DNA of 64,000 nt from Defluviitaleaceae bacterium. Lineage in GTDB: Bacteria > Bacillota > Clostridia > Lachnospirales > WRBF01. Shown here one piece after another: positions 15,935-25,517 of this stretch. Both the position numbers and the translations under genes were made by a program. Below the pieces are notes generated by a model that saw only the letters and a program-made list of their open reading frames with translations, did not search any database and was not told the origin of the DNA. Every line of letters begins with the position of its first letter. The first letter of the stretch is position 1. The stretch lies in contig WRBF01000002.1 of NCBI GenBank assembly GCA_009784685.1, forward strand, positions 1 through 64,000, read 5' to 3'.

Positions 15935-16948
15935 TTATATATTTATTCTATCCTTAATTTTATTAACTATGTCATTTTTAATGAAAATATTACATTGATT
16001 TATCGCACCGGATATAGCCTTTGCATCGGAAGAGCCGTGAGCTTTTACCACCAGGGCGTTAAGCCCTAAAAATGGAGCGCCGCCGACTTCTCTGTAGTCA
16101 AAGCGTTTTTTAAGCTTTCTAAAAGCACCTTTTGCAAGTAACGCACCAAACTTTGACACAGAAGAACTCATAAGCTCCTCCTTGACCATTTTCATTATTG
16201 ATTTCGCAAGACCTTCAGTATGTTTAAGAACTATGTTGCCGACAAACCCGTCACATACTATGACATCTGCAATTCCTGTTGAAATCATAGATGCTTCAAC
16301 ATTTCCAACGAAGTTAAGGCTGCTGTTTTTAAGAAGTCCATGAGCTTCTTTAACAACGGTATTACCTTTTTCTTCCTCTGTTCCAACATTCAAAAGACCC
16401 ACACGCGGATTTTTTATGCCTATAACATTTTCCATATAGATTGAACCTATTTCTGCAAATTGTAACAGATAATTCGGCTTGCAATCAATGTTCGCGCCGC
16501 AATCCATGAGGAGTGTATGCGTTTTATTGTCATTAGGCAACAGACCCGCAAGAGCCGGGCGTTCTATTCCTTTAATTCTTCCGGCTATAAACGTAGCCCC
16601 GGTTAAAAGCGCACCTGTATTTCCTGCGGAAATAAAAGCACCTGCTTTTCCCTCTTTAATCATATTAAGACCAACGACCATTGATGAATCTTTTTTTTGC
16701 TTAATTGCAACAGTCGGAACATCTTCGCCTGTTATTACTTGCGTTGCGTTAAATATTTCAATGCTTCCCTCTGGGTATTTGTACTTTTGAAGCTCTGATG
16801 TGATTATATCCTCATCACCGACAAGAATTAATTTTACATCAGAAGAAGCGGAAGATACCGCCCCTTTAATAATTTCAACAGGAGCATTGTCTCCCCCCAT
16901 AGCATCTATTGCTATCACAGGCACTTTGCTTGTTTCCAAATTGACCAC
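15935..16948 (-). CDS. plsX: Phosphate acyltransferase PlsX
   Basis: A 337-residue PlsX, which converts acyl-ACP to acyl-phosphate for phospholipid synthesis. It has IAIDAMGGDNAP at the start, FISAGNTGALL, NVGTEEEKGN and the C-terminal GGAPFLGLNALVVKAHGSSDA. It begins with GTG at 16948 behind AGGAAG; the close spacing leaves open a TTG three codons on. rpmF and yceD precede it, giving the classic yceD-rpmF-plsX order. Confidence 0.93.
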   Translation of the reverse strand: MVNLETSKVPVIAIDAMGGDNAPVEIIKGAVSSASSDVKLILVGDEDIITSELQKYKYPEGSIEIFNATQVITGEDVPTVAIKQKKDSSMVVGLNMIKEGKAGAFISAGNTGALLTGATFIAGRIKGIERPALAGLLPNDNKTHTLLMDCGANIDCKPNYLLQFAEIGSIYMENVIGIKNPRVGLLNVGTEEEKGNTVVKEAHGLLKNSSLNFVGNVEASMISTGIADVIVCDGFVGNIVLKHTEGLAKSIMKMVKEELMSSSVSKFGALLAKGAFRKLKKRFDYREVGGAPFLGLNALVVKAHGSSDAKAISGAINQCNIFIKNDIVNKIKDRINI

Positions 16949-16968
16949 TTACTTCCTAGAGTGTTGAA

Positions 16969-17151
16969 TTACTCAACCGCAAGAACAGGCGCTTTTTTAT
17001 ATGAACCACATGCTTTACAAACTCTATGTGATTTCATAAGCACTCCACATTTACTGCAAGCAACCAGACTTGGCAAAGATATCTTCCATGTTTGCGCACG
17101 TCTTTTATCACGTCTTGCTTTTGAGGTTTTTCCCTTTGGACAAATTGACAT
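16969..17151 (-). CDS. rpmF: 50S ribosomal protein L32
   Basis: A 60-residue L32 with a basic N-terminal half (KGKTSKARRDKRRAQ) and a zinc-ribbon made by two cysteine pairs (CSKC and CKAC). It is the four-cysteine, zinc-binding form. It lies between yceD and plsX as in most bacteria. Confidence 0.95.
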   Translation of the reverse strand: MSICPKGKTSKARRDKRRAQTWKISLPSLVACSKCGVLMKSHRVCKACGSYKKAPVLAVE

Positions 17152-17165
17152 TTTTCACACCTCCT

Positions 17166-17654
17166 TTAAAATAACTCTTTTAACTTCTCAAGCCGTGGAT
17201 CAATCTCACGGTTCAATTCATCACAATTACAGCTAATTTCATTAAGATTCTTACCGCAATACCGACAAATACCCTTACAATCATCCGTACATAAAACATT
17301 CATCGGGATTAAAAGCTGTAAGTTAAGCAAAATCTGAGGCGCAATATCAACATTCGATAATTCTTGAATATGCCAAGCATCTTCATCTGCATTAAGCTCA
17401 GTTGAAAATTTTTCAAACACTGTGCCGCTTACTGTGATATCAACATCTTGCAAGCATTTGCCGCATGACATCATAATATCTGACTGTAATCTGCCCTCAA
17501 GAAGAAAATCATCCTCTGATTTTCGGATAATTCCCTCAAAATTAGTAACAGGAGAGCAATCGACCAAACCGTATTCCTGAGGAACAAGCAAGGTTTCTTT
17601 AAACTCTACTTGCTGCTTCTGGTTATTTTCAAGTCCACTTAAGCTTATATGCAT
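17166..17654 (-). CDS. YceD/DUF177 family protein, rRNA-linked
   Basis: A 162-residue DUF177 protein. CGKCLQ in the middle and CTDDCKGICRYCGKNLN near the end are the family's cysteine signatures. YceD proteins are always beside rpmF and are linked to 23S rRNA accumulation, with a mechanism not settled. It is the first gene of the yceD-rpmF-plsX-acpP-rnc run; a spacer of 150 bases separates it from ackA. Confidence 0.9.
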   Translation of the reverse strand: MHISLSGLENNQKQQVEFKETLLVPQEYGLVDCSPVTNFEGIIRKSEDDFLLEGRLQSDIMMSCGKCLQDVDITVSGTVFEKFSTELNADEDAWHIQELSNVDIAPQILLNLQLLIPMNVLCTDDCKGICRYCGKNLNEISCNCDELNREIDPRLEKLKELF

Positions 17655-17757
17655 AACGCACCTACAACATTACCAATATTACTTTTTTAAAGCAAGGAAC
17701 ATTATACTTTCGACGTTATCATTTGTCAAGCAAGTTTTTGCGCCTTTAGAGACTTCC

Positions 17758-17802
17758 AAATATTGGCAGGACAAGGCATTTCTCCTTTTCCTGCCAATAT
17801 TT
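17758..17802. repeat. Inverted repeat after ackA, probable transcript end
   Basis: Two perfect 14-base arms (AAATATTGGCAGGA and TCCTGCCAATATTT) close a loop of 17 bases just after the ackA stop. Neither side has a clear run of T, so it is not a textbook terminator, though its place fits the 3' end of ackA. Confidence 0.6.
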
Positions 17803-17808
17803 AATTAT

Positions 17809-19005
17809 CTATTTATCAAGCAGCATTTTTGAATCTCTTGCGATAACAAGCTCTTCGTTAGTAGGCATAACGAGTGCTTTAGTTGTTGAGTCATCCGTCG
17901 AGAAAATAACAGCTTTTCCACGGCAGTCGTTTTTAGCTGTATCAACCTTAACGCCTAAATAACCAAAGTATTCAGAAATTTTCGCACGAGCTATTTTGCT
18001 GTTTTCACCAAGACCTGCTGTGAAAACAATAGCATCAACGCCATTCATCGCTGTTGCATATGACCCTACGTATTTAGCAACCCTATAGTAGAAAAGCTCA
18101 AGTGCTGCATTTGCTCTTTCATTGCCGTCATCAGCCGCTTGCTCTATGTCTCTAAAGTCACTTGAAACGCCGGAGACGCCGAGAACCCCTGATTTTTTAT
18201 TAAGCATATTTTCAGCATCTTTGATACTAAGCCCCTCTTTTTCCATAATAAATGGAATAACCGCAGGATCAAGATCCCCGGAACGCGTACCCATTGCAAG
18301 CCCCTCAAGAGGGGTAAGTCCCATTGAAGTATCAACAGATTTGCCTTTGTCTACTGCGCAAACACTTGCACCGTTACCTAAATGACAAGTAATAAGCTTT
18401 AAGCTTTCAAGAGGTTTTCCGATAAGTTTTGCAGCTTCCGCACTTACATAACGATGGCTTGTACCGTGGAAGCCGTATTTACGGATTTTATGTTTATCAT
18501 ACAATTCATAAGGAATAGCATATAGATAAGCTTTTTCAGGCATTGTTTGATGGAATGATGTATCAAAAACAGCAACCTGTGGAACTTTTGGCATAAGCTC
18601 TTTACAAGCATTAATACCGATTAAGTTTGGAGGGTTATGAAGCGGCGCAAGAGAACTGCACTCTTCAACAGCTTTGATAACTTCGTCAGTTATAATAGCT
18701 GAATCAACGAAAAATTCACCGCCATGCACAACTCTGTGACCAACTGCATTAATTTCATCAATTGATTTAATAACACCGTGATTAGCATCTAAAAGTGCAT
18801 CGAGAACCATTTGAACAGCGTCCGTATGGCTTTTCATTTCTTTTTGGCATATAAACTCATCTTTTCCTGATGGTTCATGCTTAAGCTGAGATCCGTCAAT
18901 ACCTATTCTTTCACAGAGACCTTTAGCTAAAACAATTTCACCATTCATATTAAAAAGCTGGTACTTAAGTGATGAACTTCCACAGTTTAAAACCAGTATA
19001 TTCAT
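17809..19005 (-). CDS. ackA: Acetate kinase
   Basis: A 398-residue acetate kinase, making ATP and acetate from acetyl-phosphate. It opens with [16 protein letters not shown] and has [38 protein letters not shown] and FTAGLGENS. The ATG at 19005 is chosen because GGGGAG is 8 bases upstream and the protein then begins like its family; a longer frame adds 13 residues without support. The usual partner pta is not in the window. An acetate-forming fermenter is implied. Confidence 0.95.
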   Translation of the reverse strand: MNILVLNCGSSSLKYQLFNMNGEIVLAKGLCERIGIDGSQLKHEPSGKDEFICQKEMKSHTDAVQMVLDALLDANHGVIKSIDEINAVGHRVVHGGEFFVDSAIITDEVIKAVEECSSLAPLHNPPNLIGINACKELMPKVPQVAVFDTSFHQTMPEKAYLYAIPYELYDKHKIRKYGFHGTSHRYVSAEAAKLIGKPLESLKLITCHLGNGASVCAVDKGKSVDTSMGLTPLEGLAMGTRSGDLDPAVIPFIMEKEGLSIKDAENMLNKKSGVLGVSGVSSDFRDIEQAADDGNERANAALELFYYRVAKYVGSYATAMNGVDAIVFTAGLGENSKIARAKISEYFGYLGVKVDTAKNDCRGKAVIFSTDDSTTKALVMPTNEELVIARDSKMLLDK

Positions 19006-19122
19006 TGTTGTAACTCCCCTTTTGTAATTTATACTTTGTTGCATAGTTTACTGACTATCATTATAAGCCAAAACATGTGGTTACGCAAGTGTTTTTACTT
19101 TAGATCATCCGGATATCCTAAA

Positions 19123-20631
19123 TCACTTCAATCCTTTAATTTGCTTTTTGTTTTGATACATAATACTATCCGATAAAGCTACCGTTTCATCTATGCAATC
19201 AATCTCGGTATGCTTTGTAGCTGCACCCATAGCAAGAGACATCCTAAACGGCAGATTTTCATAACTTGCAGCCGCTGCCTGTACTTTATCAATCAAGGAG
19301 TTAGCTTCGCTTAAATCTGTCTGTGATAATAGAAAAATAAATTCATCTCCGCCTATTCTGGCAACAAAATTACCCTTTTTGCATTCATTATTTAAAATTT
19401 TTGAAATGGTTCGAAGCAGCATATCTCCATATTTATGCCCAAGAGTATCGTTAGTTTCTTTTAGATAGTTAACATCACACATAATAACGCTAAGCGGTAA
19501 ATGTTCGGGCTTATCATAACGCAATTTTGCACCGTCATATGCTATGCGGTTAGGAAGACCGGTAAGCGAATCAAGACCTGCTTCTTTCTCAAGCCTATGG
19601 AGCAATGCCCGGTTTTGGGTAACATCAGACAAAAAAGCAACTGAACCATGCTTGTACATCTTTTCATCAATCATATTATGAACTCGCATGTTTAAAACTA
19701 TAGGGAATCCGCCATTGACAAAAGAAATATCCTGACCTTCGCCTTCAGGCATATCTATAATAACAGCACCTTTTTCTTCTAGTGTGTTTAACACACTTTC
19801 AAGAGTTACCGTACGCCAATCAATTTCTACAGACGAAAACCAACGACTTGCACTTGGATTGCAGTCTGTTATATGGCCATCTCTACCCAAAATCAGAACT
19901 AAATCTTCTACAAAATCAAACACTTTGCCTCTTGCATAACGAGAAAACAAGTTATGATCTCCGGTTAATGTTGCAAAATGAAAAAACAAAGTCGCAGTTG
20001 AGGCGGCAACCACTGTAAGATCCATATTTACCGGCGCAATTCCGGATATAGCTAATATACTTCCGACAGCAGTAGCGGTCACACCACATATCATTATAGT
20101 AGACGAAAGCCTATAAAATTTAGGTTTTGAAACATGACCCTTTATTAAAATCCAAATAAGCATTATCGCTAACATATATGAATAAGCTGAATGAGCAAAA
20201 AACCACGGCCCTAACTCATAAACCACCTCTCTAACCGGGTAGACAGCGATAATTTCTGTCCGGCGCATAAGAAAAGCCCATGGCGATATACATATAACTG
20301 CATTTATCAAAGTAAAAGTGATTGTTAAAACAGTAACAGGTTTTATAAATTTGCTTTTTGGACGGAAAGTCTTATAAACGAACAAAAAGTTAGCCGTGGT
20401 AGCCAGATTGACAAAAACGATAACGGCATCCCACACAAAAATATTAACTTCTGCATTTTCAATAAGGAGGGCAGCAATCATTGTGGCATTCCAAAGAACT
20501 ATACTGCCGGACATCAATACAAGCATTATACTATAAGTGCGTCTCGCACAATGCATAATGCCTGATATTAAAACATATATAGAAACTAGCATAAACGGCA
20601 CATAAATTGCAATCGTAATTGAATTATGCAT
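19123..20631 (-). CDS. Membrane GGDEF protein with 7TM sensor and PAS-like region
   Basis: A 502-residue protein: about seven membrane helices of the histidine-kinase-7TM type (residues 1-215), a PAS-like region (about 225-335, ILGRDGHITDCNPSASRWF) and a GGDEF domain (about 340-500). The active site ARIGGDEFIFLL is intact, so it probably makes cyclic di-GMP. The inhibitory RxxD site before it is not evident. The ATG at 20631 has GGGAG 11 bases upstream, unlike the GTG at 20718. It stands alone, between ackA and rplT. Confidence 0.85.
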   Translation of the reverse strand: MHNSITIAIYVPFMLVSIYVLISGIMHCARRTYSIMLVLMSGSIVLWNATMIAALLIENAEVNIFVWDAVIVFVNLATTANFLFVYKTFRPKSKFIKPVTVLTITFTLINAVICISPWAFLMRRTEIIAVYPVREVVYELGPWFFAHSAYSYMLAIMLIWILIKGHVSKPKFYRLSSTIMICGVTATAVGSILAISGIAPVNMDLTVVAASTATLFFHFATLTGDHNLFSRYARGKVFDFVEDLVLILGRDGHITDCNPSASRWFSSVEIDWRTVTLESVLNTLEEKGAVIIDMPEGEGQDISFVNGGFPIVLNMRVHNMIDEKMYKHGSVAFLSDVTQNRALLHRLEKEAGLDSLTGLPNRIAYDGAKLRYDKPEHLPLSVIMCDVNYLKETNDTLGHKYGDMLLRTISKILNNECKKGNFVARIGGDEFIFLLSQTDLSEANSLIDKVQAAAASYENLPFRMSLAMGAATKHTEIDCIDETVALSDSIMYQNKKQIKGLK

Positions 20632-20791
20632 AAGTTCACATTCTCCCGCTTCAGCACTAAGTATATAATAGCATAAAAAGACAAGTTTTATTACTATTTG
20701 TGAGAAATATAAGTTCACTATAAAATGTCATTCTACCATATAATTATTTCATTCGCAACGCAAAATATTAAAGATATCTATAAAAATATGA

Positions 20792-20825
20792 AAACAAAAA
20801 ACGCCTCGTTATTTTTAACGAGGCG
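20792..20825 (-). terminator. Terminator of infC-rpmI-rplT
   Basis: A 9-base stem (CGCCTCGTT and AACGAGGCG) with a loop of six T-rich bases, followed on the minus strand by an uninterrupted T run. It lies just past the rplT stop. Confidence 0.88.
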
Positions 20826-20861
20826 AACAAATTTTAAAATTAATATTAAAGATAATATTCA

Positions 20862-21215
20862 CTATATCGAAGCTTTCGCTTTTTCGGCTAAGCTTGTAAA
20901 TGCTGCGGTATCATTAACAGCAAGTTCAGCTAACATTTTTCTGTTTATATTGATCCCGGCTACTTTAAGACCATTCATCATTTTGCTGTATGACAAACCG
21001 TTTTGTCTAGCAGCAGCATTGATACGAGTTATCCATAAACGACGATAATCGCGCTTAATTTGTTTTCTTCCTCTGTAAGCATGAGCCATTGCACGCATAA
21101 CAGACTGCTTCGCAACTCGGTATTGCTTGCTTCTTGCTCCTCTGTAACCTTTGGCTAGTTTTAATACCTTTTTATGTCTTTTTCTTGCGTTTAACGCACC
21201 TTTAACTCTTGACAT
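20862..21215 (-). CDS. rplT: 50S ribosomal protein L20
   Basis: A 117-residue L20 with the basic start [18 protein letters not shown] and [19 protein letters not shown]. It binds 23S rRNA and, in Firmicutes, represses its own operon by binding the leader before infC. It is 12 bases after rpmI and ends at a strong terminator. Confidence 0.97.
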   Translation of the reverse strand: MSRVKGALNARKRHKKVLKLAKGYRGARSKQYRVAKQSVMRAMAHAYRGRKQIKRDYRRLWITRINAAARQNGLSYSKMMNGLKVAGININRKMLAELAVNDTAAFTSLAEKAKASI

Positions 21216-21227
21216 TATAGCCCCTCC

Positions 21228-21431
21228 TTAGTTCGACAAGTATGGAAGCATACGCTTTACTTGCTTCATATTTGATTTTGCAACAGTGCCTGCAAGACGC
21301 AGTTTTCTTTTGCGCTTGGGAGCTTTCTTAGTCAGGATATGTTGTTTGTTGCATTTAGAATATTTTATTTTACCGGTAGCTGTAGCTCTGAAGCGTTTTG
21401 CTGCCGATTTATTTGTTTTCAGTTTAGGCAT
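21228..21431 (-). CDS. rpmI: 50S ribosomal protein L35
   Basis: A 67-residue L35 ([20 protein letters not shown], then [16 protein letters not shown]). Its ATG lies within the last codons of infC, an 8-base overlap, giving translational coupling. The order infC-rpmI-rplT is universal. Confidence 0.97.
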   Translation of the reverse strand: MPKLKTNKSAAKRFRATATGKIKYSKCNKQHILTKKAPKRKRKLRLAGTVAKSNMKQVKRMLPYLSN

Positions 21432-21966
21432 TTGATGTTTCCTCCTTCTTAGTAGGTTTTGCAGCTTTTGGCGCTAAGAACATCGCCATGTGCCTGCCTT
21501 CAAGCTTTGGTGGTTTGTCTACTATACCATATTCCGACACATTTTCTACAAACTCATTCAGAATTTTAAGTGCAATATTTGTATGCCCAAGTTCTCGACC
21601 TCTAAAGCGCACAGTAATCTTAACTTTGTCGCCCTTTTTCAAAAACTCGGTAGCATTTTTTGTTTTAAACGCTATGTCGTGTTTATCAATATTGGGCGAG
21701 AGCCTAATTTCTTTGACTTCAACACTCTTTTGTCTTTTACGTGCTTCTTTTTCTTTCTTCGCAAGGTCAAACTTATACTTGCTGTAATCCATAATTTTGC
21801 ATACAGGCGGATTAGCAGTGGGTGAAATTTTAACAAGATCAAGCCTTTTTTCATCAGCTAAAGACATAGCATCTCTTGTTGAAACAATGCCAAGCTGCGT
21901 TCCGTCGGAATCAATTAATCGTACTTCCTTATCGCGAATTTTTTCATTCATCAATAACTCGGTAAT
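21424..21966 (-). CDS. infC: Translation initiation factor IF-3, AUU start
   Basis: A 180-residue IF-3 that blocks early subunit joining and checks the start codon. The N-domain has [16 protein letters not shown], and the C-domain has [13 protein letters not shown] and [12 protein letters not shown]. No ATG, GTG or TTG is well placed. An ATT at 21964-21966 lies 8 bases after a perfect AGGAGGT (21975-21981) and gives the usual N-terminus [12 protein letters not shown]. An AUU start is the known self-limiting start of infC. The ATG five codons on (MNEK) lacks a suitable site. Confidence 0.93.
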   Translation of the reverse strand: MTELLMNEKIRDKEVRLIDSDGTQLGIVSTRDAMSLADEKRLDLVKISPTANPPVCKIMDYSKYKFDLAKKEKEARKRQKSVEVKEIRLSPNIDKHDIAFKTKNATEFLKKGDKVKITVRFRGRELGHTNIALKILNEFVENVSEYGIVDKPPKLEGRHMAMFLAPKAAKPTKKEETSNA

Positions 21967-22103
21967 GGTATAGCACCTCCTATAACATAATAAAAAAGTG
22001 GCAAGAAAAACCTGCCACTTAACAAATAGACATAAATATAGACTACGTTTTCTTTGACCCAAAGCCGCTAGGCAATAAGGTGAGAAGCGGCGCTTCCTCT
22101 TTA
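21967..22103 (-). promoter_or_regulatory. L20-type leader of the infC operon
   Basis: The 5' untranslated region of infC holds GGAAGCGCCGCTTCTCACC and, downstream, CTAGCGGCTTTGGGTC with AAAGAAAACG, which resemble the conserved core of the Firmicutes L20 leader, where the RNA mimics the L20 site of 23S rRNA. A strong terminator hairpin follows before the start. The expected result is premature ending of transcription when free L20 is abundant. Confidence 0.8.
21992..22020 (-). terminator. Attenuator hairpin in the infC leader
   Basis: On the minus strand AAGTGGCAGG pairs with CTTGCCACTT across a five-base T loop and is followed by a T run, all upstream of the infC binding site. This is a terminator in a leader and so an attenuator, matching L20-controlled infC leaders. 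Confidence 0.88.
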
Positions 22104-22119
22104 AAATTCCACTATTAAA

Positions 22120-23241
22120 TTAATCAACATGCATAATATTAGCATGAGTTCTAACTTTTGTCAATAGTTTTTTTCTTTTATCCATTATATTTTCCCCACC
22201 CAAACTTGACTTAATATAACCCTTGATGATTGCTACAACTTGGACAAGTCCGACCACTCCAAACATTGGATATGCAATATGTACAAAGTTTGTAAAGCCA
22301 AGATTAGCAAAAATAGCAGAGAAGATTATTATAAACACAGTTACAAATATATTGCCTTTAATATTGCCCTTAATCTTTACTTCAAGCCATTTATTAAGAG
22401 TAAAAAAGTTTGCAACAGCGGTGGTAAACATAGCCGCCGTCAGCGTTAAAAGGTAAAGATATGGCAAAAAATCACCATGTCCCATAGCTATTTGAAGCAT
22501 AGGTATTTCAAGATTTCTTACAGAGTTGTAATTCGTTAAAAGCGGCAAGCTTATTGAAATTGCCATTACCGTAATTAAAACGCCGCCCATTAAACTGCTC
22601 CAAAATGCGGTTTTCTTACTGTTAATCGTACTTTTTAATGCAACAAGAACCGAAACAGCAGTTACTATATTAAAGCTTGCGTAAAGAAGTGCTGATGAAA
22701 ACACATTTTGAATTGCAACTTCAGGGTTATGTGCAACATTGCCGTTTCCTTGCATAAAGGCATATAGACCGATAAAAACACCCGAAATAACCATAAGCGG
22801 AGCAAGAATAACATTTGTGTTAATTATACCGTCCACGCCCTTTAAAAGCGTTATGAAACATAATGCAGCGAATATTAAAATGCCCATCACTTTGCCTATT
22901 CCAAAAGCTTGATTAAGTGCCGCACCTCCGGCGGACAACATTGCAGAAGAAAAAGCGAAAAATGAAAATGCAACAAATATTTCCACAAGCATGCTTAATT
23001 TATCACCAAATAAAAATATAAGCAGTTCATCATAATTGCCTATATTTTGTTTTAAGCATATCGCCATTACAAAATACGCTATAGCAAACAGCAAAAACCC
23101 CGCACCTATTATGCCAACAAACCCCGGTATTCCATATCTGATAAAAAAGCTCATAAGCTCCTGTCCGGAAGCAAAGCCTGCGCCTAAAATGACAGCCGTG
23201 TATGTTGCCGCAATTTTAAATATTATACTTAAATTTTTCAT
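22120..23241 (-). CDS. YkvI-like membrane protein
   Basis: A 373-residue protein with about ten membrane helices and an early AVILGAGFASGQELMSFF, the signature of the YkvI family, distant relatives of the amino-acid transporter superfamily. No substrate is known. A soluble basic tail of about 25 residues follows the last helix. It has its own ATG and is separated from the upstream gene by a large hairpin at 23316. Confidence 0.8.
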   Translation of the reverse strand: MKNLSIIFKIAATYTAVILGAGFASGQELMSFFIRYGIPGFVGIIGAGFLLFAIAYFVMAICLKQNIGNYDELLIFLFGDKLSMLVEIFVAFSFFAFSSAMLSAGGAALNQAFGIGKVMGILIFAALCFITLLKGVDGIINTNVILAPLMVISGVFIGLYAFMQGNGNVAHNPEVAIQNVFSSALLYASFNIVTAVSVLVALKSTINSKKTAFWSSLMGGVLITVMAISISLPLLTNYNSVRNLEIPMLQIAMGHGDFLPYLYLLTLTAAMFTTAVANFFTLNKWLEVKIKGNIKGNIFVTVFIIIFSAIFANLGFTNFVHIAYPMFGVVGLVQVVAIIKGYIKSSLGGENIMDKRKKLLTKVRTHANIMHVD

Positions 23242-23315
23242 AAAATATCACCACTGAATTATAAGTTAAATTTCTTTAAATTATATATGCTGATATTTTA
23301 TAATTCAGAAGTGAT

Positions 23316-23372
23316 AATAGCCGATGCGTTATAAAAGCCTGTTTAACAGGCTTTTATAACGCATCGGCTATT
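23316..23372. repeat. Perfect 26-base-arm palindrome
   Basis: Two perfectly complementary 26-base arms (outer part AATAGCCGATGCGTTATAAA) flank a five-base loop TTTAA. It lies just after the stop of the small membrane gene at 23382. It could end that transcript, yet neither strand has a T run, and the arms are longer than those of other terminators here. Confidence 0.85.
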
Positions 23373-23381
23373 TTGTATTTA

Positions 23382-23705
23382 TTAAAAAGTGCTATCATTA
23401 TTTCCAATATTTTGGCTATCCGTGCTAGATACGTCATCAAACGTCGAATCTTTTGCGACATTTTTTGCTAATTTTTCAAGATTCTTGTCAATATTGATAA
23501 ATATTGAGATAACACCTCCGTAGATTACGATACCTGCTCCACCAAACAGCAGAATAAATGGAGCTGCAAGAAATCCCGTAAGTCCTCCTTGCACCATTGA
23601 AAACAGTGCCGCAATAATTACAATTGCTGCAGCTAAGTACAGTGTTGCCTCAAACACAATTCGAAAGCTTTTTCTAACAATATCAAGCATAAAATTCTTT
23701 GGCAT
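23382..23705 (-). CDS. Small membrane protein, unknown
   Basis: A 107-residue protein with a basic N-terminus, two hydrophobic stretches (about 17-39 and 45-72) and a polar, acidic, serine-rich tail. No family was recognised. The codon pattern and composition look like real coding sequence. It is followed by the palindrome at 23316, and htrA ends 103 bases upstream. A role at the membrane is all that can be said. Confidence 0.6.
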   Translation of the reverse strand: MPKNFMLDIVRKSFRIVFEATLYLAAAIVIIAALFSMVQGGLTGFLAAPFILLFGGAGIVIYGGVISIFINIDKNLEKLAKNVAKDSTFDDVSSTDSQNIGNNDSTF

Positions 23706-23808
23706 AAAATGCCCCCCTATACTACATAAATATTATACAGCATAAGATATCACAACATATTTATCCTGTCAAATTATTTCTAAGAAACCACCATGTTTCG
23801 ACTGTATT

Positions 23809-25359
23809 CTAAAAATTATTTGTTGTATCAGCCACTAATATAGCCTCTATTGTAACTTCCTCATTATCTCTCAAAATAACTATAGTAGCCGACTGCCCAA
23901 CTTCTCGTCTTGAAATTTCGTCCATTAGCCTTGAAACGGTAAGATCATCTCTGCCTCCAAAGCTTAAAATTATGTCACCGGCTTGCAATCCTGCCGCTTC
24001 TGCGCCACCACCAGGAATTATCTCATGGATGAAAACGCCTCTTATTATTTCTCCGTCCTCTGTTTCTGCGGCGGCATCCTCGACGCGTACTCCAAGCATT
24101 GGTCGCTCTGTTTCTCTCATCAATGAGCTGATAATATCTTTAACAAGATTAGACGGAAGGCTATATCCAACGCCTTCAACTGCGCCAAATATAGTTGCGT
24201 TGCCGCCTTGCAAAAGCTTGGCAGTGTTTATGCCTATCACTTCCCCATTCATATTTATAAGCGGTCCGCCGCTTGAACCGGGATTTATTGCCGCTGTTGT
24301 TTGAAGAACAGTCAGCTCTTTTTCATCTATGACTATATCTTTAAGATCGGTGCTTATAATGCCGTCGGTTACAACTAGCCCTTCTCCGGGTGCATTGCTT
24401 ATCGCAAGAACTAAATGTCCCCTCATCATACTGTCAGAGTCCCCGAAGGCAGCTAATTGAACCCTTGAAATACCTGCTGCCGCCAGATCACTTTTTTCGA
24501 TTGATATAACAGCAAGATCATTTTCTGAGTTTCGCCCAACTAATGATGCACCGAACGGTCCTTTGCCGCCAAAATGCACATTAACGCTGTTTGCTCCGCT
24601 TACAACATGGAAGTTTGTAACTATGAAGATTCTGGTTTCATCCTCTTCAAACATAACACCCGTGCCTCCGCCCCTAAACTCTTGGCCGCGCCCGAAAAAA
24701 CCTTGACTTCTTTCAACTGCTGTTGTTATGTTTACAACGGAATCAATCACAGGTTCCAAAGCAATTGTATAGTCAACAAAAAAGCCTGAAGGCTGATTTG
24801 CGCTTCTTGTAACAACTGCTTCCGGAACAAAAGCTTCTACTTCGTCTACTAAAGCTTCACCACTAGAAAAAAACATATTTTCAATTTCTTGTACAGTAAC
24901 GCCTATGCCTATTCCCGCAAAAAATATAACTATAGCACAACATGCAGCAATAACTCCTCTAAAACCCCTTCTTCTTGATTTAACGCTTTTCATTTTATTA
25001 TGAGAACGAAGAGAGTCTTGAGAGTTTTGTAAGAAATAAATTTGATTTTCAGGTATTATCTCTTTCCCCGGTTCATCGAAAAGATTTTGTTGGCTTTCAA
25101 AAGCATCAAAAGAATTGCCGTCCGACAAGCTTATTTGCGTCTCCGATTCCCTCTCGAAAGTCATATCTAAAAAGTGGAATCCAAGCTGCCCTTCACTTGA
25201 ACGATCCAAGGGTCTTGAGACAGATTCGGTTATACTATGTTCTTCCTCATTTTTATTGTGACTGTTATCATCTTCATTGCTAAAGTTGTCAGCATTGAGT
25301 GAATTAAGCGGGTTAAGTGCATCAAAATTGTTGTTATCATGTTCATTAAAATTACTCAT
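23809..25359 (-). CDS. Membrane-anchored HtrA/DegP-like serine protease
   Basis: A 516-residue protein: a long acidic, asparagine-rich cytoplasmic head (1-135), one membrane helix (about 140-162), a trypsin-like domain and one PDZ domain (about 415-510). The catalytic triad is seen in VTNFHVVSG (His), SENDLAVI (Asp) and NPGSSGGPL (Ser). It degrades or refolds damaged exported proteins outside the membrane. The ATG at 25359 has AGGAGG 11 bases upstream; the TTG three codons earlier is too close to that site. It appears to be monocistronic. Confidence 0.9.
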   Translation of the reverse strand: MSNFNEHDNNNFDALNPLNSLNADNFSNEDDNSHNKNEEEHSITESVSRPLDRSSEGQLGFHFLDMTFERESETQISLSDGNSFDAFESQQNLFDEPGKEIIPENQIYFLQNSQDSLRSHNKMKSVKSRRRGFRGVIAACCAIVIFFAGIGIGVTVQEIENMFFSSGEALVDEVEAFVPEAVVTRSANQPSGFFVDYTIALEPVIDSVVNITTAVERSQGFFGRGQEFRGGGTGVMFEEDETRIFIVTNFHVVSGANSVNVHFGGKGPFGASLVGRNSENDLAVISIEKSDLAAAGISRVQLAAFGDSDSMMRGHLVLAISNAPGEGLVVTDGIISTDLKDIVIDEKELTVLQTTAAINPGSSGGPLINMNGEVIGINTAKLLQGGNATIFGAVEGVGYSLPSNLVKDIISSLMRETERPMLGVRVEDAAAETEDGEIIRGVFIHEIIPGGGAEAAGLQAGDIILSFGGRDDLTVSRLMDEISRREVGQSATIVILRDNEEVTIEAILVADTTNNF

Positions 25360-25517
25360 AGTTAACAATACCTCCTTATTTCATATTAAGATAATCCATT
25401 TCCTAATTTTTGCCAAAAATTAAATTTATAAGCTATGTTCTAAAATAAATCTATATATAATTATATTTTACAAATTTGAATACAATGTGAAGGTCTATTG
25501 AAATTTTATGAAATATA

